Part shown: one piece after another, positions 26,061 to 32,809 of the stretch
Layout: every line of letters begins with the position of its first letter
Numbering within the stretch: position 1 is the stretch's first letter
Translations under genes and position numbers: made by a program
The notes under the pieces: model-generated
The model's input: only the letters and a program-made list of their open reading frames with translations
Databases searched by the model: none
What the model was told of the DNA's origin: nothing
Origin: JANQSP01 sp965237565
GTDB taxonomy: Bacteria > Bdellovibrionota > Bdellovibrionia > Bdellovibrionales > UBA1609
NCBI GenBank assembly: GCA_965237565.1
Contig: OZ250145.1
Coordinates: 372,001 to 436,000, forward strand
Direction: 5' to 3'
DNA length: 64,000 nt

Positions 26061-26679
26061 AACTCAAGCAGAAACTCCAGCAGAAATTCAAGCAGAGATT
26101 CCAGCAAAGCCAGAAAGCTTTATTGAAGTTTCTGGCTGTAACGGTTCCCTCACTGAATTGACAGCCAATTGTCCAGAAGGTATTACAGTACCCGAGTGGC
26201 TAACAAACGCAGATGTCGAATATGAACTGGTGGAATTAATAAAAAATGTTAATAACAAGATAAAAGTCATCTGGCATGAAGGAGTGTGGAAAGATGGTAC
26301 TTGGGTAGATGGGATCTGGAAAAATGGCACTTGGAAGGAATCTTGGTTCTCAACCAGTACTTGGGAAAATGGTACTTGGGAAAATGGCACTTGGGAAAAT
26401 GGCACTTGGGAAAATGGCACTTGGGAAAATGGCACTTGGAAGGAATCTTGGTTCTCAACCAGTATTTGGGAAAATGGCACTTGGGAAAATGGCACTTGGG
26501 AAAGAGGCACTTGGGAAAATGGCACTTGGGAAAATGGCACTTGGGAAAATGGTACTTGGGAAAATGGCACTTGGGAAAATGGCACTTGGGAAAGAGGCAC
26601 TTGGCTGAATGGTACTTGGCTGAATGGTACTTGGCTGGGCGGCTTAGGAAAACCAGCGAATGCTTTCACTCCTAACTAG
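25987..26679 (+). CDS. WxxGT pentapeptide-repeat lipoprotein 3
   Basis: 230 residues from ATG 25987; the frame is open to a GTG five codons earlier, but the signal peptide MKHIFILLSFVLLLSC begins at the ATG. Cys 16 is a clear lipobox. A short AEIQ/AEIP stalk leads to the head domain (GCNGSLTELTANCP...VPEWLT), then about 23 Trp-started units. Most read WENGT exactly; twice a ten-residue double unit (WKESWFSTS-x) replaces two pentapeptides. It ends GKPANAFTPN like gene 2. The DNA of the WENGT runs is almost perfectly periodic. Preceded by its own duplicated gap, so it may be transcribed alone. Confidence 0.82.
   Translation: MKHIFILLSFVLLLSCKSDSKKNTETQAETPAEIQAEIPAKPESFIEVSGCNGSLTELTANCPEGITVPEWLTNADVEYELVELIKNVNNKIKVIWHEGVWKDGTWVDGIWKNGTWKESWFSTSTWENGTWENGTWENGTWENGTWENGTWKESWFSTSIWENGTWENGTWERGTWENGTWENGTWENGTWENGTWENGTWERGTWLNGTWLNGTWLGGLGKPANAFTPN
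26371..26630 (+). repeat. 15-bp coding minisatellite in lipoprotein 3
   Basis: Two runs of the unit tgggaaaatggcact (five units, then nine with two aaagaggc variants), separated by a 30-base copy of the double unit encoding WKESWFSTS. A first copy of that 30-base segment lies just before at about 26331-26360, so higher-order duplication has occurred. Confidence 0.9.
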
Positions 26680-26905
26680 GGAATAATCTATACTTGATGT
26701 GAAGTCTATTAGCGGAATTTATGGGTAGAGGATAATACATCCTTTTTTTATTTGCTTTTCCTAGCCTATTGACAAGTCACCAGAACTGATAAAGAATAAT
26801 TGTACACTTAAATTAAGTGGGAGATGAAAAAATGAAGCACATATTTATTTTACTTTCTTTTGTCTTACTTCTTTCTTGCAAATCTGATTCTAAGAAGAAC
26901 ACAGA
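26668..26905 (+). repeat. Duplicated intergenic block and 5' coding segment, copy 2
   Basis: As copy 1, but 15 bases are missing after cagaact (26786), between two aact repeats that bound the missing segment in copies 1 and 3. The deletion brings TTGACA (26769-26774) 15 bases closer to the downstream AT-rich box and start codon. Confidence 0.9.
26805..26819. promoter_or_regulatory. Palindrome cacttaaattaagtg, copy 2
   Basis: Identical to the palindrome before lipoproteins 3 and 5, ending 12 bases before ATG 26832. Confidence 0.5.
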
Positions 26906-27611
26906 CAATCAAGCGGAGACTCAAGCAACAGAGACTCCAGCAGAAATTCAAGCAGAAATTCAAGCAGAGATTCCAGCAGAAATTCAAGCAGAGATTCAAG
27001 CAGAAATTCAAGCAGAGATTCCAGCAGAAATTCAAGCAGGGCCAAAAAGCTTTATTGAAGTTACTGTCTGTAAAGGTTCCGTCGCTGAATTGGTAGCCAA
27101 TTGTCCAGAAGGTATTACAGTACCCGAGTGGCTAACAGACGCAGATGTCGAAGATGAAATGGTGGAATTAATAAAAAACGTTAATAACGAAATAAAAGTC
27201 ACCTGGCATAAAGGAGTGTGGAAAGATGGTATTTGGGTAGATGGGATCTGGAAAAAGGGCACTTGGAAGGAATCTTTTTTCTCAACCAGTATTTGGAAAA
27301 ATGGAATATGGGAAAAGGGCGATTGGAGAGATGGCACTTGGGAAAAGGGTATTTGGGTAGATGGGATCTGGGAAGATGGCACTTGGCTGAGTGGCACTTG
27401 GGAAAATGGCATGTGGCTGGACGGTAGCTGGGTAAAGGGTATTTGGAAAAATGGTTCTTGGCATGGCGGTACTTGGGAAGGTGGCACTTGGAAATTTGGC
27501 ACTTGGTGGAATGGCACTTGGGAAAATGGCACTTGGCTGACCGGTAACTGGGTAAAGGGTATTTGGAAAAATGGCACAGGAAAACCAGCGAATGCTTCCA
27601 CTCCTAACTAG
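26832..27611 (+). CDS. WxxGT pentapeptide-repeat lipoprotein 4
   Basis: 259 residues from ATG 26832. Signal peptide and lipobox (LLLSC) are the same as in lipoprotein 3. The stalk after the Cys is the longest of the family: eight AEIQ/AEIP tetrapeptides. Head domain VCKGSVAELVANCP...VPEWLTDAD, then 24 Trp-anchored units including one WKESFFSTSI double unit; the units are more varied than in genes 2 and 3 (WEKGD, WLDGS, WVKGI, WKFGT). It ends GKPANASTPN. The N-terminal half is nearly identical to lipoprotein 5, so recombination between neighbours is recent while the repeat tracts differ. Confidence 0.82.
   Translation: MKHIFILLSFVLLLSCKSDSKKNTDNQAETQATETPAEIQAEIQAEIPAEIQAEIQAEIQAEIPAEIQAGPKSFIEVTVCKGSVAELVANCPEGITVPEWLTDADVEDEMVELIKNVNNEIKVTWHKGVWKDGIWVDGIWKKGTWKESFFSTSIWKNGIWEKGDWRDGTWEKGIWVDGIWEDGTWLSGTWENGMWLDGSWVKGIWKNGSWHGGTWEGGTWKFGTWWNGTWENGTWLTGNWVKGIWKNGTGKPANASTPN
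26940..27035 (+). repeat. 12-bp coding tandem repeat (AEIQ/AEIP stalk)
   Basis: Eight units of gcagaaattcaa or gcagagattcca. The same unit occurs three times in lipoprotein 5 and twice in lipoprotein 3, so stalk length is a second in-frame variable. Confidence 0.92.
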
Positions 27612-27850
27612 GGAATAATCTATACTTGATGTGAAGTCTATTAGCGGAATTTATGGGTAGGATAATACATCCTTTTTTTATTTGCTTTTCCTAGCCTATT
27701 GACAAGTCACCAGAACTAATGCAATTCAAACTGATAAAGAATAATTGTACACTTAAATTAAGTGGGAAATAAAAAAATGAAGCACATATTTATTTTACTT
27801 TCTTTTGTCTTACTTCTTTCTTGCAAATCTGATTCTAAGAAGAACACAGA
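27599..27850 (+). repeat. Duplicated intergenic block and 5' coding segment, copy 3
   Basis: As copy 1, including the 15 bases lost from copy 2, but with a 2-base deletion (gggtaggataat for gggtagaggataat) at about 27660 in the terminator-like stem. Confidence 0.9.
27750..27764. promoter_or_regulatory. Palindrome cacttaaattaagtg, copy 3
   Basis: Identical third copy, ending 12 bases before ATG 27777. Confidence 0.5.
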
Positions 27851-28487
27851 CAATCAAGCGGAGACTCCAGCAGAAATTCAAGCAGAGATTCCAGCAGAAA
27901 TTCAAGCAGGGCCAAAAAGCTTTATTGAAGTTACTGTCTGTAAAGGTTCCGTCGCTGAATTGGTAGCCAATTGTCCAGAAGGTATTACAGTACCCGAGTG
28001 GCTAACAGACGCAGATGTCGAAGATGAAATGGTGGAATTAATAAAAAACGTTAATAACGAAATAAAAGTCACCTGGCATAAAGGAGTGTGGAAAGATGGT
28101 ATTTGGGTAGATGGGATCTGGAAAAAGGGCACTTGGAAGGAATCTTTTTTCTCAACCAGTATTTGGAAAAATGGAACATGGGAAAGTGGTACTTGGGAAA
28201 GTGGTACTTGGGAAAATGGGATCTGGAAAAATGGCACTTGGAAGGAATCTTTTTTCTCAACCAGTATTTGGGAAAATGGGACTTGGGAAAATGGGACTTG
28301 GGAAGGTGGCACTTGGGAAGATGGTATTTGGCTCAATGGGACTTGGCACAATGGTACTTGGCTGAATGGTACTTGGGATGATGGCACTTGGAAATTTGGC
28401 ACTTGGCTGAATGGTACTTGGAAAAATGGTACTTGGGAAGGTGGCATAGGACAGCCAACAAATCTAAGATCGTCCAAATGGCCGTGA
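27777..28487 (+). CDS. WxxGT pentapeptide-repeat lipoprotein 5
   Basis: 236 residues from ATG 27777. Same signal peptide and lipobox as lipoproteins 3 and 4, a three-unit AEIQ/AEIP stalk, a head domain identical to that of lipoprotein 4, and 23 Trp-anchored units with two WKESFFSTSI double units. Its C-terminus departs from the family (GIGQPTNLRSSKWP in place of GKPANAFTPN), so the 3' end has been replaced or marks the original array border. Last gene of the array; a 38-base gap separates it from convergent nadD-rsfS, with no clear terminator. Confidence 0.82.
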   Translation: MKHIFILLSFVLLLSCKSDSKKNTDNQAETPAEIQAEIPAEIQAGPKSFIEVTVCKGSVAELVANCPEGITVPEWLTDADVEDEMVELIKNVNNEIKVTWHKGVWKDGIWVDGIWKKGTWKESFFSTSIWKNGTWESGTWESGTWENGIWKNGTWKESFFSTSIWENGTWENGTWEGGTWEDGIWLNGTWHNGTWLNGTWDDGTWKFGTWLNGTWKNGTWEGGIGQPTNLRSSKWP

Positions 28488-28525
28488 AAAAAATCAGCCT
28501 TTATAAGGGTTCCATCATTGCCTAA

Positions 28526-29560
28526 CTACAAAGCATCTTTAAATTCTATGAGGGGGGCTTTTTCCCATAGTTTTTCTAGATTGTACTTTTCTCTAGTGTA
28601 ATCATAAAAAATATGAACCAAAAAATCTCCGTAGTCCAAAACAATCCACTGACCAGTGTTCTCTCCTTCTTTGTATTGGGCATGAAAGAAAAATTCATTC
28701 ATTTTGGACTGCAAACTCGTAGCTAAGATCTTTGTGTGACGAATATTTAAACCGGAAGCAAGCAAGGCAAAATCAAAAGGAAGAGACAAATTTTTTCTCA
28801 AATCAAAAGCCTTTACTTTCTCTGCTTTTTTGTCCAAAAGAATTTTGGCACAAAATTCTACTCGTTTCTTGGAAGAAATAACTCTCTTAACAGAAAAAAA
28901 ATCTTTTTGGTAAAATTTATTCCTTTCAATCCATTGATTCACAGCAGGTGGTAACAAGTGACTCACTAACTTTTTTTGTGCCAAGCAGGCTCGGATGTAG
29001 GAAGAAGAAATGTCCATATTATTTAGCTTGAGCCAATAAACGATTTTTTTTGTTTTTAATTTGATTTTATTTTTCTGAAACTCAAGAACGTATTTTTTCA
29101 ATCCTTCAGGCAAAGTGGAAGGCTCCCACTGAAAACCTCCTCGGGAACAAATAATCAAATGAGATTTTTTGATAATCTCCTCATAATTCTTCCATTTATC
29201 AAATTGTACAAACTGATCAATCCCCAAAATAAAAAAAATCTCTGAAAACAATTGGCTCTCCTGATTGATCGTATCTATCGTGTAACTAATTCCCTTTCTT
29301 TTTATTTCTTGGGCATCCACCTCCACAAAGGAATACTCTTTAAAAATTTTGCGTACGATAAAAAGCCTTTTCTCTGGTGAAACATCCATGGCTGATGAAT
29401 CAAAAGGACTTTGGTAGGCAGGAACTACCTTGAGCAAATCAAAATCAAATGCCTCTTGTACTCGAACCACAACATTCAGATGGGCCAAATGCAAGGGATT
29501 GAAGCAGGCTCCAAAGATACCAACTCTAGCAACTTTTTTGGATAAGGGCGAAAACTTCAT
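28526..29560 (-). CDS. nadD-rsfS: Fusion: nicotinate-nucleotide adenylyltransferase (NadD) + ribosomal silencing factor (RsfS)
   Basis: 344 residues in one uninterrupted frame. Residues about 10-215 are NadD, which makes NaAD from NaMN and ATP: nucleotide-binding GIFGACFNPLHLAH (14-27) and ISSSYIR (about 184-190, canonical ISSTxIR). Residues about 225-335 are RsfS, which binds ribosomal protein uL14 and blocks subunit joining: KAFDLRKNLSLPFDFALLASG, HTKILATSL, then GQWIVLDYGDFLVHIFYD and Y-N-L-E-K-L-W near the end. The two genes are neighbours in many bacteria; here they are one protein. The start overlaps the end of obg by 35 bases. Last gene of the rplU-rpmA-obg operon. Confidence 0.9.
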   Translation of the reverse strand: MKFSPLSKKVARVGIFGACFNPLHLAHLNVVVRVQEAFDFDLLKVVPAYQSPFDSSAMDVSPEKRLFIVRKIFKEYSFVEVDAQEIKRKGISYTIDTINQESQLFSEIFFILGIDQFVQFDKWKNYEEIIKKSHLIICSRGGFQWEPSTLPEGLKKYVLEFQKNKIKLKTKKIVYWLKLNNMDISSSYIRACLAQKKLVSHLLPPAVNQWIERNKFYQKDFFSVKRVISSKKRVEFCAKILLDKKAEKVKAFDLRKNLSLPFDFALLASGLNIRHTKILATSLQSKMNEFFFHAQYKEGENTGQWIVLDYGDFLVHIFYDYTREKYNLEKLWEKAPLIEFKDAL

Positions 29561-30503
29561 CAGTAAATTTTCCAGATTTTATAAATTGATTTGGCTCAAA
29601 AAATAACATTTTCTTTATGATGTTTTCTCTTTGGAAAAGATCTTTTGCTGAAAAAGGAAGAAGCTCCTTCCTCCCCATAAATACCAAACTCGTGGGTTTC
29701 GTGGATAAAAAACTTTTATTTTTTTTATCATAATAAAAAAGATGATCTCTTAATTTCTGATAAGTCAAAAAAGAGTCCTCATCTTCTAAAGAAAGGACAA
29801 AAAAAATATTCTTTGTCCTTTCAGCCTGTTTTAAAAATTTCAGAGTGGATCGACTGATCCCCGGTAAATCCACAAATAAAATAGGATTTTTAGAAGGATC
29901 TTGGTTTTTAATAGAAAAAAACTGAGGCTTTGATGAAGGGGAAGGTTTGGTTTTTTCCTTCTCTTTCTTCTTACTCAAAGCCCACATCAACGAGGTTTTT
30001 CCCCCTCCCCTCATACCAATCAAAGCGATATCACTTGACCATTTCAGTTCCAAAATCACTGTTTCTTGAGAAAAATCTTCTCCCCTTTGTGCCTTTCTTG
30101 GAGCTTGGAGACGAGAATTTTTAAAAAATCCGTTCCCTTTTCCTCCACGACCTCCGTTTAAAAAAGTCCAAGACTTCTCCTTTAATTCTTTTAGAAACTC
30201 CCCCTCACAACTATAGAAAAAAGTTCCTTGTGGGACGGGAATCAATAAGTCTTTACCTTTCGCTCCCTTTTTTTTTCTCGCTCCTCCTGGCTCGCCGTTT
30301 CGAGCTCTATAAACAATTTGATTTTTTAAGTGAGAAAAATCCAAGAGCGAAGATTTTGGAAAAAAAATCAAGTCACCGCCTCGTCCTCCATCTCCTCCAT
30401 CTGGACCAGCACGAGCCGAACTTCTTGTCCGATGAAAATGTATCTTCCCAGCGCCTCCTCTTCCCGAAGCCAACTGAAGATGTAAACGATCCACAAAAGC
30501 CAT
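29526..30503 (-). CDS. obg: Obg family GTPase with degenerate G domain
   Basis: 325 residues from ATG 30503, 6 bases after rpmA (a TTG at 30512 is less likely). Obg acts in 50S ribosome assembly. The Gly-rich Obg domain (1-155) is well kept: FVDRLHLQLASGRGGAGKIHFHR, GPDGGDGGRGGDLIF, NGGRGGKGNG. The G domain keeps the P-loop GMRGGGKTS (about 164-172) and DLPG, but switch I PFTT is absent, the NKxD guanine motif reads MGRKEL, and the SA motif is not recognisable. GTP specificity or hydrolysis may be lost or changed. Located in its usual place after rplU and rpmA. Confidence 0.9.
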   Translation of the reverse strand: MAFVDRLHLQLASGRGGAGKIHFHRTRSSARAGPDGGDGGRGGDLIFFPKSSLLDFSHLKNQIVYRARNGEPGGARKKKGAKGKDLLIPVPQGTFFYSCEGEFLKELKEKSWTFLNGGRGGKGNGFFKNSRLQAPRKAQRGEDFSQETVILELKWSSDIALIGMRGGGKTSLMWALSKKKEKEKTKPSPSSKPQFFSIKNQDPSKNPILFVDLPGISRSTLKFLKQAERTKNIFFVLSLEDEDSFLTYQKLRDHLFYYDKKNKSFLSTKPTSLVFMGRKELLPFSAKDLFQRENIIKKMLFFEPNQFIKSGKFTDEVFALIQKSC

Positions 30504-30508
30504 AGAAA

Positions 30509-30778
30509 TCAAGCCGAATTGGAAGAAAGAGGATAGACACTTACTTTTAGTTTCTTTTTATTCAATCTTTCGAATTGAACGCGCCCTTTGATTCGAGAAT
30601 AAATTGTAAAATCTCTTCCCATCCCCACTCCTGTCCCCGGAGATACAGCAGTTCCTCTTTGTCGAATAATAATGGTCCCAGAAGAAACCACCTGTCCTCC
30701 AAAACTTTTCACTCCTAATCTTTTACTCTGAGAATCTCGCCCGTTTCTTGTACTACCTGAGGCTTTTTTCGAGGCCAT
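30509..30778 (-). CDS. rpmA: 50S ribosomal protein L27 (bL27)
   Basis: 89 residues. The N-terminus MASKKASGSTRNGRDSQSKR lies near the peptidyl-transferase centre; RLGVKSFGGQ and GTIIIRQRGT are typical. It starts 2 bases after the rplU stop, and its stop overlaps the upstream TTG of obg. Confidence 0.97.
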   Translation of the reverse strand: MASKKASGSTRNGRDSQSKRLGVKSFGGQVVSSGTIIIRQRGTAVSPGTGVGMGRDFTIYSRIKGRVQFERLNKKKLKVSVYPLSSNSA

Positions 30779-30780
30779 TG

Positions 30781-31128
30781 CTATTTTTCTCCTTTTTTCA
30801 GAATCTCTCCCCTTGGAGTCAGTAAAGATTCAACATAAATCTCCGTAAAATCTTGTCTGTGGCCCTTTGTTACACGATGAGACTTTCTCCTCCTCTTTTT
30901 AAAAACGAGAATTTTTTTGCTTCTACCATGCCGACAAATTTGCAACAAAACTCGAGCCTTTTTTAAAAAAGGCTGACCAGTAAAAAGATGGCCTTTTGAA
31001 TCCTGAATAGCCAGCACAGTTTCACAAGTCCACTGAAAGCCTACCGGTTGATCCATGTGAGCGATTCTAAGAAATTGACCTGGCTGGACCCTATACTGGT
31101 GGCCAAGCGCTTCGATAATTGCATACAT
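30781..31128 (-). CDS. rplU: 50S ribosomal protein L21 (bL21)
   Basis: 115 residues from ATG 31128 (MYAIIEALGHQYRV, matching the family MYAIIxxGGKQYxV). The frame extends 11 codons further upstream but that part lies inside the promoter. KKILVFKKRRRKSHRVTKGHRQDFTEI near the C-terminus is the rRNA-binding tail. No Shine-Dalgarno precedes the start. First gene of rplU-rpmA-obg-nadD/rsfS. Confidence 0.95.
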   Translation of the reverse strand: MYAIIEALGHQYRVQPGQFLRIAHMDQPVGFQWTCETVLAIQDSKGHLFTGQPFLKKARVLLQICRHGRSKKILVFKKRRRKSHRVTKGHRQDFTEIYVESLLTPRGEILKKGEK

Positions 31129-31139
31129 AAGAGCAAAGA

Positions 31140-31168
31140 TTCTTAAACAGTTCCTAGGCAAATGTCAA
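31140..31168 (-). promoter_or_regulatory. Strong sigma70-like promoter of the rplU operon
   Basis: On the minus strand TTGACA (31163-31168), 17 bases, then TAAGAA(T) (31140-31145). The expected transcription start, near 31133, is only about 5 bases before the rplU ATG, so the mRNA would be almost leaderless. Confidence 0.7.
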
Positions 31169-31183
31169 TCTTATGAAAAGAAA

Positions 31184-32725
31184 CTACTTTTTTGAAGAAT
31201 GAGGGGAGAGTTCAAAATATCCCTTATGAAAAGAGGGATTTACCCGAATCAAAAGAGAGGAGTCTTTACTCTCCCTATGAATCCAATTGGCTATATCTGG
31301 ATGACAAAACAAAGAAAAAAGGGAAGTTTTCTTATGGCTGTTTTTCATTCTTTTTAGCTCTCTAAAGATCTCATAAGCTACCGTATCCGAACGTTTAAAG
31401 TAAGCACTCCCTCCGCAATGCGAACAAGGCTCGCAAAGACTTTCCAAAAGAGAGGGCCTTGTTCTTTTTCTGCTAATGGAGACCACGCCCAACTCAGATA
31501 TAGCAAAAAGTCTAGTCGGCTCTCGATCTTTAGACAATTCTTCATCCAATAAATCCATCAATTTCTTTTTGGACTCCTCGGTTTCCATATCAATGAAATC
31601 AATCAAAATGATTCCGCCGTAATTCCTCAAGCGAAGTTGTAAGATGATTTCCTTCGCTGCCTCCAAATTGATATGTAAAATATTTTCTTCCAAAGTTTTT
31701 TTGCCAGCAAATTTTCCAGTATTTACATCAACGACAACACCAGCTTCTGTTTTTTCTATCACCAAAAATCCCCCTGATGGCAAAGAAATTTTTTTATCCA
31801 ACAAACCGCTTAGCCTTGGTTCCAAATCATAAAGATCAAACAAAGGAGTTTTTCCTTCATAAAAACAAATTTTATTTTTTAAATTTGGCAGATTTTGCTC
31901 CGAGAAATTTAAAAGATTTTCATACATTTCTTTGTCATCAATAAGAACTTGATCCACTTCTTCTGTAAGTATGTCTCTGAGGATTTGAGCTGGGAAATAC
32001 ACTTCAGACCAAAGCAGACCTTCCTTTTTTTTTGTATGAAATTTTTTTTTAATATTTTTCCAATTTTGTTTTAAATGGTCCAAATCTTTTTTTAAAGTTT
32101 CCTCGCTGGCTTTTTCCCCCAAAGTCCTCACTATTACCCCTTCTTTTTCATTCCATTGGCTCATGATCTTTGTCAGCCTTTTTCTCTGCTTCTCATCACG
32201 AATTTTATGAGATAGGGCGATTTGAAAATCTGATTCAGGCACGTACACTATATGCCGTCCCGGCAAACTAATTTCAGAAGTGACACGAATATTTTTACTT
32301 CCCAAAGAATCCTTTACCACTTGAACCAAAATGCTTTGCCCAATTTTAAAAAATTTTCTTACTGCCTCAACTTTTTCTACTGTTTTCTCTCCCTTTACCG
32401 TTCTCTCTTCCTTTGTTGTTCCCTCCTTCTCTGCTGTTTTCTCTCCCTCTGTTGTTCCCTCTTTTTCCCTTTTTGATTTGGGATTTTTTACATGAAGAAA
32501 GGCTCTTTTTTTATGCCCCAAATCCACAAAAAAAGATCCAAAACCAAGGAGAGATTTCACCACTTTGGCTTTGTAAACAGAACCTACCAAAGAAGGAGAA
32601 GACAAATTCTCTAAATAAAAGTCGCTTAAGGCCTTATTTTGTATATGGGCGATACGTACCTGATGAGAAAACACATTGATGAGAATGATATTTTTCTCTT
32701 GAAACCTGGCTGATTTTTTTTGCAC
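31184..32725 (-). CDS. rng: Ribonuclease E/G family endoribonuclease
   Basis: 513 residues from GTG 32725, with AAAGG 5 bases upstream. It cuts single-stranded RNA in rRNA maturation and mRNA decay. N-terminal S1 domain (about 35-165) is split by a charged repeat insertion (about 82-118). The catalytic core shows the magnesium-binding pair in VVDVNTGKFAG (about 330-340) and IIIDFIDME-type segment ILIDFIDME (about 374-382), plus the zinc-link CEPCSHCGG (about 436-444). Length is that of RNase G rather than E, with no long C-terminal scaffold. Divergent from asnS. The rplU operon follows 16 bases before its own -35 element. Confidence 0.92.
   Translation of the reverse strand: MQKKSARFQEKNIILINVFSHQVRIAHIQNKALSDFYLENLSSPSLVGSVYKAKVVKSLLGFGSFFVDLGHKKRAFLHVKNPKSKREKEGTTEGEKTAEKEGTTKEERTVKGEKTVEKVEAVRKFFKIGQSILVQVVKDSLGSKNIRVTSEISLPGRHIVYVPESDFQIALSHKIRDEKQRKRLTKIMSQWNEKEGVIVRTLGEKASEETLKKDLDHLKQNWKNIKKKFHTKKKEGLLWSEVYFPAQILRDILTEEVDQVLIDDKEMYENLLNFSEQNLPNLKNKICFYEGKTPLFDLYDLEPRLSGLLDKKISLPSGGFLVIEKTEAGVVVDVNTGKFAGKKTLEENILHINLEAAKEIILQLRLRNYGGIILIDFIDMETEESKKKLMDLLDEELSKDREPTRLFAISELGVVSISRKRTRPSLLESLCEPCSHCGGSAYFKRSDTVAYEIFRELKRMKNSHKKTSLFSLFCHPDIANWIHRESKDSSLLIRVNPSFHKGYFELSPHSSKK
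32360..32480 (-). repeat. Low-complexity coding repeat inside the RNase G S1 domain
   Basis: Imperfect repeats of about 30 bases encode variants of GEKTxEKEGTT. The insert lies between strands of the S1 fold and is made only of charged and Thr/Gly residues, probably a flexible loop. Confidence 0.7.
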
Positions 32726-32809
32726 GGTAACCTTTATGAAATAATGTTATGCATTATGACCTTAGTTTTTGTGTCTATTCAAGCATGAATATTACAAAAT
32801 AACTTTTTT

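Noticed and set aside
25099..28477. Long antisense frames across the WxxGT array (SQVP-rich or KYHPAK-rich) and second-frame sense frames (LGKWHLGKW-rich)
   Set aside because: A 15-base repeat keeps all frames open, so these are artefacts of periodicity; they have no ribosome site and no signal or known domain.
24276..28487. Array proteins as MORN or choline-binding repeat proteins
   Set aside because: MORN repeats have a 23-residue (14 plus 9) period and choline-binding repeats about 20 residues with aromatic pairs; here the period is strictly five.
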